A stretch of DNA of 21,453 nt from Spirochaetaceae bacterium UBA6243 (GTDB lineage: Bacteria; Spirochaetota; Spirochaetia; Treponematales; Rectinemataceae), in contig DJVZ01000011.1 in assembly GCA_002441395.1 (NCBI GenBank), forward strand, positions 30,565-52,017. The letters are read 5' to 3'. The stretch's first letter is position 1; every line of letters starts with the position of its first letter. This document shows, piece after piece, positions 8,165 through 14,860 of the stretch. Below the pieces are notes generated by a model. That model made no database searches. It was given only the letters and a program-made list of their open reading frames with translations, and had not been told where the DNA came from. A program made the position numbers and the translations under genes.

Positions 8165-8724
8165 GCGCCGGCATGGACAAATCCCCCGAAAACAATCCTG
8201 TGGACGGTCAGAACGCGCACGGCTGCCATACGCTCACCATCTGGGCCGATGCCGACTCCCTTCCCAAGGACATTCGGCCTTTTCTGATAAAGCGGGCGTG
8301 GACCCGGCGCGACTATGAGGACATAAGAGTCCTTGTGCAGTTTGTCGCCGCGCGGGCTCCTGCCGACATCCCCCGCGAGTTCCTTGTCCTTGTGGAACCC
8401 GGAGAAGGCGCCGCCGACCGCTATATCGAAGCTCATGCCGCGCCATACGATATTGTCGTCACGCGCGATATTCCCTTTGCTGAGCGCCTCGTGGGGCGTT
8501 CAGTGCACGCCATGAACGACAGGGGGGACACTTTTACGACGGAGAATATCGCGGAACGCCGTTCTCTCCGGGACGCAATGGTCTCGCTCCGCTCTGCAGG
8601 TCTTGCTCCGCCCAGTCCGAAAAATTCACAGCGTACGCAGACCGAAACAAAGCATTTCGCCGATGCCCTCGAGCGACTGGTTGTGCGCGCGGTACGGGGA
8701 AAAAAGCGGAACGACCAAGATTGA
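8161..8724 (+). CDS. UPF0178 (DUF188, YaiI/YqxD) family protein
   Basis: A 187-residue protein of the YaiI/YqxD family, which has a PIN-like fold but no established function. Family motifs are clear: WADADSLP near 28-35, DIVVTRDIPFA, MNDRG, and FTTENIAERRSLRDAM followed by a late FADALERLV. The start chosen (8161) overlaps the manA stop as ATGA, which indicates translational coupling; an upstream in-frame start at 8131 would lie inside manA. The first 20 or so residues are not part of the conserved domain. Acidic residues D30 and D32 would be candidates for a metal site if it is a nuclease, which is inference. No clear terminator is seen between this gene and the convergent mtgA. Confidence 0.88.
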   Translation: MSAGMDKSPENNPVDGQNAHGCHTLTIWADADSLPKDIRPFLIKRAWTRRDYEDIRVLVQFVAARAPADIPREFLVLVEPGEGAADRYIEAHAAPYDIVVTRDIPFAERLVGRSVHAMNDRGDTFTTENIAERRSLRDAMVSLRSAGLAPPSPKNSQRTQTETKHFADALERLVVRAVRGKKRNDQD

Positions 8725-8763
8725 GATCACTCCGGGGCAAGACATCAGCGCCAAACGAAGCGT

Positions 8764-9714
8764 TTATTGCAAAACGCCGGGCGGAGCCGTGTCTTGCGGC
8801 ATCTCTTCTTGAGGTGTTGTCTCTTGAGGTGTGACTTCTTGCGTGGATGTCTCGGGTGCAGGCAGGATTTCCTGACCATTTTCGGCCGGTTCGGAAGAGA
8901 AGACATCCTCGGGGGTCTCGATGTCGGCAGACGGTTCCAAGCCACCAGGGGGCGGATTGTCGGGCGCAAGCGTTGTCTCGGCGATTGGCGCAACGTAGCG
9001 CTGCACCAGAAATTCGTACCGCTGTCGCAGGATCCGGGAACGGTAGAGAGAATCGGGCTTATATTTTATCGGCGAAGAAAGAAGCGCAATGAGCCTCGCG
9101 GTCTGATCGACTTGAAGGCTTGCAATGCCTTTCCCATAGTAGACCCTCGAGGCTCTTTCTATGCCGAAAATGCCTTCCCCCCACTCGGCGTAGCCAAAAT
9201 ACAATTCGAGAATGCGGTTTTTCGAAAGGATGAGCTCAAGCTCCAGCGCTGCAATTACCTCTAAATATTTGCGTACATAGCTTTTATCCGGCACGAGAAA
9301 AAGCGTGCGGGCGACCTGCATCGTGATCGTACTGCCGCCATACATGGGCTGGCCGATTTTTTGATTCAGCTCCCGTGCGCGCTTGAATGCCTCCATATCG
9401 ACACCATGGTGCTCATAGAATTTGCCGTCTTCGACCGAAACAAGCATTCTGCGTACGTAGGTCGGAATCTGCGCAGTCGTAAGGGGTATCGGCTTCTGAA
9501 CTTTCCAATGACTCACCAGCGAGCGGTAGATCATGAGTACCGTTGTCGGAGGATTTGCAAACTTATAGACGAAAATGAGAGCGCTCGTGATACCTATGTA
9601 TACACCGTGCACAATAAGTATCGATAGCAGGACAATACGCAAAACACGCACTATCGGTCTTTTGGGCTTGGGCCTTTCTGTGTTTTTTCCGCCGGCTGAA
9701 GAGTGAATCTTCAT
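8764..9714 (-). CDS. mtgA: Membrane-anchored monofunctional peptidoglycan glycosyltransferase (GT51)
   Basis: Polymerises lipid II into glycan strands on the outer face of the inner membrane. The 316-residue protein has a basic cytoplasmic start, one membrane helix (about 22-50) and a GT51 domain (about 85-235). GT51 motifs: E95 in SVEDGKFYEHHG (catalytic Glu), GGSTITMQVARTLFL at 126-140, E152 in RKYLEV, and LSKNRILELYF at 163-173. The residue after LYF is Gly where Asn is usual. There is no transpeptidase domain. After the enzyme comes an 80-residue low-complexity tail rich in P, T, E and Q, ending in five tandem pentapeptides (288-312). The gene stands alone and has its own promoter right behind the terminator of the vor operon. 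mtgA or a truncated PBP-type relative are the two options; the size favours mtgA. Confidence 0.86.
   Translation of the reverse strand: MKIHSSAGGKNTERPKPKRPIVRVLRIVLLSILIVHGVYIGITSALIFVYKFANPPTTVLMIYRSLVSHWKVQKPIPLTTAQIPTYVRRMLVSVEDGKFYEHHGVDMEAFKRARELNQKIGQPMYGGSTITMQVARTLFLVPDKSYVRKYLEVIAALELELILSKNRILELYFGYAEWGEGIFGIERASRVYYGKGIASLQVDQTARLIALLSSPIKYKPDSLYRSRILRQRYEFLVQRYVAPIAETTLAPDNPPPGGLEPSADIETPEDVFSSEPAENGQEILPAPETSTQEVTPQETTPQEEMPQDTAPPGVLQ
8779..8853 (-). repeat. 15-bp minisatellite encoding five pentapeptides in the MtgA tail
   Basis: Five tandem, imperfect 15-bp units encode ETSTQ, EVTPQ, ETTPQ, EEMPQ and DTAPP. On the plus strand the units containing tcttgaggtgt are the most alike. 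In-frame units of this kind can change in number without breaking the gene, so the tail length may vary between strains. Confidence 0.8.
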
Positions 9715-9725
9715 ACTATGGGGAC

Positions 9726-9755
9726 ATTATATGTAAAAAAAAGCCTGGCGGACAA
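9726..9755 (-). promoter_or_regulatory. Promoter of mtgA
   Basis: Reading the minus strand, a consensus -10 TATAAT (9731-9726) is preceded after 18 bp by TTGTCC (9755-9750). The -10 ends 11 bp before the mtgA ATG (9714), so the predicted transcript has a leader of only about 5 nt and no Shine-Dalgarno site. The -35 lies inside the stem-loop of the upstream operon's terminator. Confidence 0.6.
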
Positions 9756-9766
9756 TCCAGCCGGGC
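9735..9766 (-). terminator. Intrinsic terminator of the buk-ptb-vor operon
   Basis: On the minus strand a GC-rich hairpin (5' arm gcccggctgg, loop attgt, 3' arm ccgccaggc, with one mismatch and one bulge) is followed directly by eight T residues (plus-strand A8 at 9735-9742). It lies about 90 bp after the stop of the gamma subunit gene. The stretch 9767-9852 between them shows no gene. Confidence 0.75.
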
Positions 9767-9852
9767 CGATGTCACTTCGAACTGTAAAGATGGCACATGC
9801 CGCGTATGCAGAGGCAGGCTGCTTTCCTCTTGGCCCCGCTTAGCCTCGCATC

Positions 9853-10389
9853 TTACGAAACCGCTTTTTTGCCTTCTTCCACCGCGGCGATATTGAGAGA
9901 AATAAGGGAATGTTTGCTCGCCGGGAAGAAGCCTTTCAGGATGCTTTCGAGCTTGTCGAGCTTCAAGGCGCCGGTCACTTTGCCCAGGGCGCCCATCATC
10001 ACCATGTTGGCGATGCGGACATCACCAAGTTTGAGCGCGATGTCGTTGCAGGGTACATGGACTATTTTCGCGTCGGGGCGCGCGGGATCGGTCTTGACGA
10101 GGCTCGAATTGACAAAGATCGTGCCTCCTTCCTTACACACTTTTTCCGCGATCTCAACGGAATCCTGGTTCATCACGACGACAGAATCGGCGCTCGTAAC
10201 AAGGGGACTCTTGATTTCGCTGTCGGAGACGATTACTGACGCGCGTGCGATGCCGCCGCGCTTTTCCGCACCATAGAAGGGGAAAAAGGTCACCTTCAAG
10301 CCTTCTTTCATCGCGCTGTATACCCAGAGCTGCCCCAGCGAAATAATGCCCTGTCCGCCAAAGCCTGCCATAAATGTTTTTTCAGTCAT
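9853..10389 (-). CDS. 2-oxoacid:ferredoxin oxidoreductase, gamma subunit
   Basis: Catalytic gamma-type subunit (178 aa) of a four-subunit 2-oxoacid:ferredoxin oxidoreductase. In this family it contributes to CoA binding at the active site. The signature GFGGQGI at 9-15 and the segment FFPFYGAEKRGG are characteristic (in-family pattern: SYGAExRGG). A clean AAAGGAG site precedes the ATG, 12 bp after the end of the TPP-binding subunit gene. It is the last gene of the operon and is followed by a terminator. Specificity for branched-chain 2-oxoacids, and not 2-oxoglutarate, is inferred from the neighbours (VorB-like subunit, Ptb, Buk). Confidence 0.92.
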   Translation of the reverse strand: MTEKTFMAGFGGQGIISLGQLWVYSAMKEGLKVTFFPFYGAEKRGGIARASVIVSDSEIKSPLVTSADSVVVMNQDSVEIAEKVCKEGGTIFVNSSLVKTDPARPDAKIVHVPCNDIALKLGDVRIANMVMMGALGKVTGALKLDKLESILKGFFPASKHSLISLNIAAVEEGKKAVS

Positions 10390-10401
10390 GGAATGCTCCT
10401 T

Positions 10402-11175
10402 TCAGTGTGCCTGCGCGGGGGCGGGGGCCGTGCTGAGGGTGTTTTTGATCTCGCCAAGCGGATAAAAAGTAATCATATTCTTCTCGAGCCACTCGACAGA
10501 CTCTACAGGATTCATCTGCCAGTTCGTCGGGCACTGGGAGAGAATTTCCACCATCGTAAATCCTTCGCCGCGCATCTGCGCCTCAAATGCCTTGCGGATG
10601 TAATTCTTCGTCTTGCGGATGTTGACCATGTTGTTCACGGAACCGCGGGCGAGGTATCTCGTGCCCTCGAGCGAGGACAAAAGTTCGCAGACGCGGATCG
10701 GATAGCCCATTCCCGCCACGATGGGGTCGCGGCCTTCGGGCGCGGTCGTCGCGTGTTGCCCGACGAGCGTTGTCGGAGCCATCTGACCGCCGGTCATGCC
10801 GTAGATCGCGTTATTGACAAAAATAGTAGTGAATTTTTCGCCGCGGTTGGCCGCATGAATAATCTCCGCGGTTCCAATCGCCGCAAGGTCACCGTCGCCC
10901 TGATAGCAGATGACGAGGTGATCGGGAAGCATGCGCTTGACGCCGGTCGCCGCTGCCGGGGTTCTGCCATGGGCCGGCTGCACCGAATCAAAGTCGAAAT
11001 ACAGGTCAGCCCAGATCGAGCAGCCGACCGGGTTCGTGATAATTGCCTTGGTCTGAAGGCCCATCTCGTCAACGACTTCGGCGATGATTCTGTGAATCAC
11101 TCCATGGCCGCAGCCGGGGCAATATTTTGTCTGTATTGGTTTCAGGCTTTTGGGATGCCCGTATACAAGTTCCAT
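10402..11175 (-). CDS. 2-oxoacid:ferredoxin oxidoreductase, thiamine pyrophosphate-binding subunit
   Basis: This 257-residue subunit binds thiamine pyrophosphate and the proximal 4Fe-4S cluster; it carries out decarboxylation of the 2-oxoacid and electron transfer. The TPP motif is GDGD (93-96) running to NN (121-122). Cysteines C19 and C22 in CPGCGH, C52 in VGCSIW and C215 in SQCPTNW are spaced like the four cluster ligands of archaeal and bacterial homologues. HGR at 69-71 and a final PAPAQ-rich tail are also seen. The ribosome site is AAAGGAGCG. The gene sits 15 bp after vorB. Oxygen-sensitive enzymes of this type point to an anaerobic or microaerobic life. Confidence 0.93.
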   Translation of the reverse strand: MELVYGHPKSLKPIQTKYCPGCGHGVIHRIIAEVVDEMGLQTKAIITNPVGCSIWADLYFDFDSVQPAHGRTPAAATGVKRMLPDHLVICYQGDGDLAAIGTAEIIHAANRGEKFTTIFVNNAIYGMTGGQMAPTTLVGQHATTAPEGRDPIVAGMGYPIRVCELLSSLEGTRYLARGSVNNMVNIRKTKNYIRKAFEAQMRGEGFTMVEILSQCPTNWQMNPVESVEWLEKNMITFYPLGEIKNTLSTAPAPAQAH

Positions 11176-11190
11176 ATTCCGCTCCTTTGC

Positions 11191-12258
11191 TCATTTGCCC
11201 ATGAGGCGCGCCACTTCGGCGAACACCTCTTCCTGGCTTGGGATGTTCCCGCCGCAGCGACCATAGAAGTACACCGGCGCTTTTCCATTCACCGCCAGTC
11301 TTACATCCTCGACCATCTGCCCCATGCTCATCTCGACGCAGAGGAAGCGCTTGCCTTTTTCGGCGAGTTCGAGCAGCCGCGCATAGGGGAAGGGCCACAG
11401 CGTGACCGGGCGGAAAAGCCCAACCTTCATGCCCTTGGCCCGCGCCATCTCCAGCGCTCCGTGCGAAACACGCGCCGAAGTGCCATACGCCACAAAGACG
11501 ACATCCGCGTCTTCAACCTCGATTTCTTCATAGCGCAACAGCTCTTTTTTAATCTGCCCATAGCGCGCAAAGCGCTTGCGGTTGGCAGCTTCGAGCTCGT
11601 CCGGCACGAGGTTGATGCTCGATACGTGATTATAGGGGCGACCCATCTCCACCGAATGGCCAACGGCCCATTGCCAGCGCGGCAGCGTCGCAGGATCGAT
11701 CGGCTCCGGAAGCACCACGCCCTCCATCATCTGACCGATAAGCCCGTCCGCGAGCACAAGCACCGGCACACGCCACTTTTCCGAGATTGAAAACGCCTCG
11801 TAGGTGAGGTCGGCGGCATCCTGCACGCCCTTCGGCGCGAGGACGATCGTATAGTAATCGCCATGACCGCCGCCGCGGGTCGCCTGGAAATAATCTCCCT
11901 GGCTCGGCGAAATGCCTCCGAGGCCGGGGCCGGAACGCGCCACGTTGACAATCACCGCGGGCAGGTCCGCGCCGCACAGATACGAGATGCCTTCCTGTTT
12001 GAGCGAAACGCCGGGGCTCGAAGAGCTCGTCATCGCGCGGGCGCCGGTCGAAGAGGCGCCATACACCATATTGATCGCCGCGACCTCCGATTCGGCCTGA
12101 ATAAATATCCGGCCCTTCGCGAGCATGTGCTTCGCCATATAGGCGGTCAGCTCGTTCTGCGGAGTGATAGGATAGCCGAAATACGCGCGGCATCCGGCAC
12201 GGACCGCCGCTTCACCGATCGCTTCATTGCCTTTCATAAGGCGGATTTCTTCAGCCAT
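11191..12258 (-). CDS. vorB: 2-oxoisovalerate:ferredoxin oxidoreductase, VorB (alpha-type) subunit
   Basis: A 355-residue subunit matching, from memory, proteins annotated as 3-methyl-2-oxobutanoate dehydrogenase subunit VorB: LMKGNEAIGEAA near the start, GYPITPQNE at 28-36, QAESEVAAINMVYGA, TSSSSPGVSLKQEGISYL, GPGLGGI, GDYFQATRGGGHGDY. The start was set at the ATG at 12258, preceded by a GGGAGAAGG site. An open frame runs 26 codons further upstream to 12336, but that would overlap the ferredoxin gene and lacks homologous sequence. Together with the ferredoxin-like, TPP and gamma subunits it oxidises branched-chain 2-oxoacids to acyl-CoA and reduced ferredoxin. Substrate assignment rests on resemblance plus the Ptb-Buk context; a 2-oxoglutarate (Kor) role is the alternative. 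Confidence 0.94.
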   Translation of the reverse strand: MAEEIRLMKGNEAIGEAAVRAGCRAYFGYPITPQNELTAYMAKHMLAKGRIFIQAESEVAAINMVYGASSTGARAMTSSSSPGVSLKQEGISYLCGADLPAVIVNVARSGPGLGGISPSQGDYFQATRGGGHGDYYTIVLAPKGVQDAADLTYEAFSISEKWRVPVLVLADGLIGQMMEGVVLPEPIDPATLPRWQWAVGHSVEMGRPYNHVSSINLVPDELEAANRKRFARYGQIKKELLRYEEIEVEDADVVFVAYGTSARVSHGALEMARAKGMKVGLFRPVTLWPFPYARLLELAEKGKRFLCVEMSMGQMVEDVRLAVNGKAPVYFYGRCGGNIPSQEEVFAEVARLMGK

Positions 12259-12269
12259 ATCCTTCTCCC

Positions 12270-12485
12270 TCAAAGTTTGTAGACGGTAATCGCCACATCC
12301 GGGCACACGGCAAAACAGTTGCCGCATGCGATACATTTATCGGCCGCGATCGCTTTTGCGGGGAAATATCCCCAGGAGTTCGGCTCGGTATCGGCGCCGA
12401 GGACTTTTGTCGGACAGGCGCGGATGCACAGCTGGCAGCCCTTGCAGCGCTCCCTGTCGATCTCGACAGACCCTTTTATCGCCAT
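12270..12485 (-). CDS. Ferredoxin-like 2x[4Fe-4S] (delta) subunit of the 2-oxoacid oxidoreductase
   Basis: A 71-residue ferredoxin with two complete CxxCxxCxxxC(P) clusters: C14, C17, C20, C24 and C51, C54, C57, C61. It passes electrons from the TPP-binding subunit toward free ferredoxin. The gene lies 16 bp after ptb and 11 bp before vorB with an AAGGAGAG ribosome site, so it belongs to the complex and is not a free-standing ferredoxin. Confidence 0.93.
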   Translation of the reverse strand: MAIKGSVEIDRERCKGCQLCIRACPTKVLGADTEPNSWGYFPAKAIAADKCIACGNCFAVCPDVAITVYKL

Positions 12486-12501
12486 TCGTCTCTCCTTATG
12501 T

Positions 12502-13428
12502 TCAGGCTCGAAGGCCCTTGCTCCCCAGAAGGGAGGCCAAGGCGATCGACGCCAATTTGGTTTCTGCGGTATCGGCGCGGCTTGTCAGCACCATGGGAAC
12601 CGAAGCGCCCATGATGACGGCCGCGCCTTTCGCGCCGGCAAGATCCAGAAGACATTTATAGAGAATATTGCCCGCTTCTATGTCGGGCGTGACAAGAATG
12701 TCGGCGTCGCCCGCGACCTCCGACTGTATTTTTTTGATGCGCGCGCTTTCGGCGCTGATCGCATTGTCGAGCGCGAGGGGACCGTCGACGATGCAGTTCT
12801 TGATCTGGCCGCGACGGTTCATCTGGGTGAGGATCGAGGCGGTCACCGTACAGGGCATCTTGTCGGGGTTGACCTTCTCGACGGCGGCGAGAAACGCCAC
12901 TTTGGGGGTTTTCACCTCAAGGGCGTTCGCAACCATGACCGCCGAATTGATGATGTCCACAAAGGCCGGGAGGTCAGGCGCGATGTTGAGTGCGGCATCG
13001 GTGATGACAAAGAGCTTGTGGTATGTCGGCACTTCCATCACCGCCACATGGCTCGCCAGCCTGCCCGCGTTGAGGCCCGTCTCCTTGTTGAGCGCAGCCC
13101 TGAGGAGAAGACTCGTATCGATGATGCCCTTCATCAGGAAGTCGGCTTCACCCGAACGCACCAGCGCGACAGCCTCGGCCGCCGCGGCATTCGGGTTGGA
13201 CTCTTCGACAATCCTGAAGGGCGAAATATCGACGCCCTTGCCGTTGTTCGCTTCTCTCGCGGCAGCGGCGATCGCGGCGGTATCTCCCACCAGGATAGAT
13301 TCAGCGATGCCCTCGCGATATGCATCGGCGACAGCCTCGAGCACCGATGCCTCCTGGGCGGACGCCACCGCGAGCTTTCGTCTGCCGAGCGTTTTCGCTT
13401 TTTCTATAATCTCAGAAATATGGTTCAT
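12502..13428 (-). CDS. ptb: Phosphate butyryltransferase (phosphate acyltransferase)
   Basis: Converts butyryl-CoA, or branched-chain acyl-CoA such as isobutyryl- or isovaleryl-CoA, plus phosphate to the acyl phosphate. The 308-residue length is typical of Ptb and shorter than many phosphate acetyltransferases. Recognisable segments are FLMKGIIDTSLLLRA, the VITDAALNIAPD region, and the C-terminal LVTPDIEAGNILYK followed by GAKGAAVIMGASVPMVLTSRAD. It overlaps buk by four bases (ATGA, 13425-13428), so the two enzymes are translationally coupled. The product acyl phosphate goes to Buk. No bcd, hbd or thl genes for butyrate formation from acetyl-CoA are in view, which favours branched-chain substrates. 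Confidence 0.92.
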   Translation of the reverse strand: MNHISEIIEKAKTLGRRKLAVASAQEASVLEAVADAYREGIAESILVGDTAAIAAAAREANNGKGVDISPFRIVEESNPNAAAAEAVALVRSGEADFLMKGIIDTSLLLRAALNKETGLNAGRLASHVAVMEVPTYHKLFVITDAALNIAPDLPAFVDIINSAVMVANALEVKTPKVAFLAAVEKVNPDKMPCTVTASILTQMNRRGQIKNCIVDGPLALDNAISAESARIKKIQSEVAGDADILVTPDIEAGNILYKCLLDLAGAKGAAVIMGASVPMVLTSRADTAETKLASIALASLLGSKGLRA

Positions 13429-14498
13429 GGCAGATACTCCTTAATTTCCGTTTCACCCGAAAGAGCCATCCGGCCGGCCAGGGCCAGCGCCTCAATCTCC
13501 CCTTCTCCCGGATACACGGTCACCGGGGCGATGAATGACACCATCTCGGTGATGCGGTCCGTCAGGTCCTTTGAGAAGGCTATGCCCCCGGTTAAAATGA
13601 TGGCATCGACCACGCCGTGCGCCGCCGCGGCAGCCCCGCCTATGCTCTTGCCCACCTGGTACACGAATGCCCTGTAATAGAGGTCGGCTTCCCTGTTTCC
13701 TTCCTCGCGCATGCGGCTGACTTCCCGCATGTCGTTTGTGCCGAGAAAGCTCACCATGCCGCCCTTGCCCGCGATCATCTTGAGCACTTCCTGCAGGGAA
13801 TACTGGCCCGAAAAGCAGAGCTTCGCGAGATCGCTCGCGGGCAGGGTGCCGGAACGCTCGGGCGAGAAAGGCCCTTCACCGCTGAGCGCCTGGTTGACAT
13901 CCACAACCCTTCCGCCCCTGTGCAGGCCGATCGAAACTCCTCCGCCCATGTGCGCGACAACAAGGTTCAAATCTTCGTAACGGCATTTGTGCTCTTTCGC
14001 ATAGCGCCGCGCAACCGCCTTCTGGTTGAGCGCATGGAATATGCTGATCCGCTTGAAAAGCCTATGCCCGGAGACCCGCGCCACATCTTCAAGCTCGTCG
14101 ACGACGACGGGGTCCGCGATAAACGCGGGGACACCGAGCTGTCTGGCAAACGCGTCGGCGATGAGTCCGCCAAGGTTCGAGGCGTGCTCACCATATTGCG
14201 CTGAAAGGAGATCCGACTTCATCGCCTCGGTGACGCGGTAGACGCCTCCGGGGATCGGATGCAGAAGCCCTCCCCGCCCCACCACCGCGTTCAGGGTCTT
14301 GAGGTCGAAGTGCCGCTCCTCAAGAGCGTGCCTGATCGCTCTCTCCCTGAACTCATATTGAGATGCCACGGTCGGAAAACCTGCAAGATCCGCCACAGAG
14401 TGGCTCAAGCTCTGGTCGAATATGCAGGTATCACCACTGAACACCGCGAATTTCGTGCTTGTAGAACCCGGATTGATCACAAGTACAATGAAGGGCAT
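13425..14498 (-). CDS. buk: Butyrate kinase (branched-chain acyl kinase)
   Basis: ASKHA-fold kinase that makes ATP from acyl phosphate and releases the free fatty acid. The 357-residue sequence has the phosphate-binding start INPGSTSTKFAVF (8-20), GRGGLLHPIPGGVY (74-87), HMGGGVSIG (183-191) and GPFSPERSGTLP (209-220), all typical of Buk and unlike AckA at several points. It is the first gene of the operon; the leader contains a GGGAG site. Working with Ptb and the vor complex it gives one ATP per acyl-CoA. The order buk-ptb-ferredoxin-vorB-TPP-gamma resembles clusters known from anaerobic Firmicutes, with ptb and buk here swapped relative to the order I recall. Confidence 0.93.
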   Translation of the reverse strand: MPFIVLVINPGSTSTKFAVFSGDTCIFDQSLSHSVADLAGFPTVASQYEFRERAIRHALEERHFDLKTLNAVVGRGGLLHPIPGGVYRVTEAMKSDLLSAQYGEHASNLGGLIADAFARQLGVPAFIADPVVVDELEDVARVSGHRLFKRISIFHALNQKAVARRYAKEHKCRYEDLNLVVAHMGGGVSIGLHRGGRVVDVNQALSGEGPFSPERSGTLPASDLAKLCFSGQYSLQEVLKMIAGKGGMVSFLGTNDMREVSRMREEGNREADLYYRAFVYQVGKSIGGAAAAAHGVVDAIILTGGIAFSKDLTDRITEMVSFIAPVTVYPGEGEIEALALAGRMALSGETEIKEYLP

Positions 14499-14530
14499 GC
14501 GGCAGCTCCCGAAGAGAGAATGGTAACTTT

Positions 14531-14558
14531 AGTATACCACCACCATGGAGAAACGCAA
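14531..14558 (-). promoter_or_regulatory. Promoter of the buk-ptb-vor operon
   Basis: On the minus strand, TTGCGT (14558-14553) and, 16 bp on, TATACT (14536-14531) with an extended TGG just before it. The predicted start leaves a leader of roughly 25-30 nt before the buk ATG at 14498. The AT-rich stretch just upstream (14560-14605) could act as an UP element. The 10-mer TGGTATACTA is shared with the promoter of the JAMM-DinG gene. Confidence 0.65.
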
Positions 14559-14645
14559 GAGGAAATTTACAAATTTTGAAAAGCCATTTCAATTATTAAA
14601 ACGAAATTGTACGTTGAAGTGAACCAAAACCTCCATGAAAACAAA

Positions 14646-14675
14646 AGGCTGTCCCTTGCAACAAAGGGACAGCCT
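14646..14675 (-). terminator. Intrinsic terminator after the small ribosomal-type gene
   Basis: A perfect 12-bp stem (aggctgtccctt at 14646-14657 and its complement at 14664-14675) with a 6-nt loop, followed on the minus strand by ttttgttttc. It ends the minus-strand run containing the P-loop ATPase and the 30-aa gene. The plus-strand side has no T run. Positions 14560-14640 are AT-rich upstream DNA of the buk promoter with no gene. Confidence 0.85.
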
Positions 14676-14702
14676 CCTTTCAGGACTATTGGTGCGGCGC
14701 GA

Positions 14703-14795
14703 TTATTTGCGGGTTTTATGCCGGTTCAGTCTTCTTTTCTTTTTTCTCTTGTGCGTCGCTATTTTCTTGAGCTTTCGCTTTCTACCACAGGGCAC
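14703..14795 (-). CDS. Small ribosomal-type protein, AURKAIP1/COX24 domain (bS22/mS38-like)
   Basis: A 30-residue, extremely basic protein starting with GTG (read as Met): Pro-Cys-Gly then RKRKLKK, IATHKRKK, and a C-terminus RRLNRHKTRK. It closely resembles, from memory, the short proteins of Bacteroidota and spirochaetes annotated as AURKAIP1/COX24 domain-containing (core pattern KIATHKRKKRxRKNRHKKK). These are related to mitochondrial mS38 and actinobacterial bS22, and sit on the small ribosomal subunit. The GTG is preceded by a perfect AAGGAG with 7-nt spacing, and a strong terminator follows about 30 bp after the stop. It lies 65 bp downstream of the P-loop ATPase gene in the same direction. 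Its short length and GTG start make it easy to miss. Confidence 0.8.
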   Translation of the reverse strand: MPCGRKRKLKKIATHKRKKKRRLNRHKTRK

Positions 14796-14815
14796 CTTTA
14801 TTCTCCTTGGAAACG

Positions 14816-14837
14816 ATTACTGCAGAATTACTGCAGA
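14816..14837. repeat. Tandem 11-bp duplication in the leader of the small ribosomal-type gene
   Basis: Two exact copies of attactgcaga lie back to back (14816-14826 and 14827-14837), between the P-loop gene stop and the GTG start, just upstream of the ribosome site. Each copy contains the palindrome ctgcag. Function unknown. Confidence 0.8.
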
Positions 14838-14860
14838 TACTGCCGCATATGTGCGCAATA

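Noticed and set aside
8753..8777. Small hairpin gcgttt...aaacgc at the end of mtgA as terminator
   Set aside because: Six-base stem, overlapping the mtgA stop, and only a weak T-rich tail. I could not support it as a terminator for either mtgA or the convergent run.
10393..11790. 465-codon plus-strand open frame antisense to the TPP subunit and vorB
   Set aside because: Same reason: shadow of two strongly supported genes, with no ribosome site or family motif.
12259..12336. Upstream extension of vorB by 26 codons
   Set aside because: It overlaps the ferredoxin gene, and the ATG at 12258 has a strong ribosome site and matches family N-termini.
12319..13677. 452-codon plus-strand open frame antisense to ptb and buk
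   Set aside because: It mirrors well-supported minus-strand genes with clear motifs and ribosome sites. The translation is rich in His and Arg as expected from the reverse of GC-rich coding sequence and has no recognisable domain.
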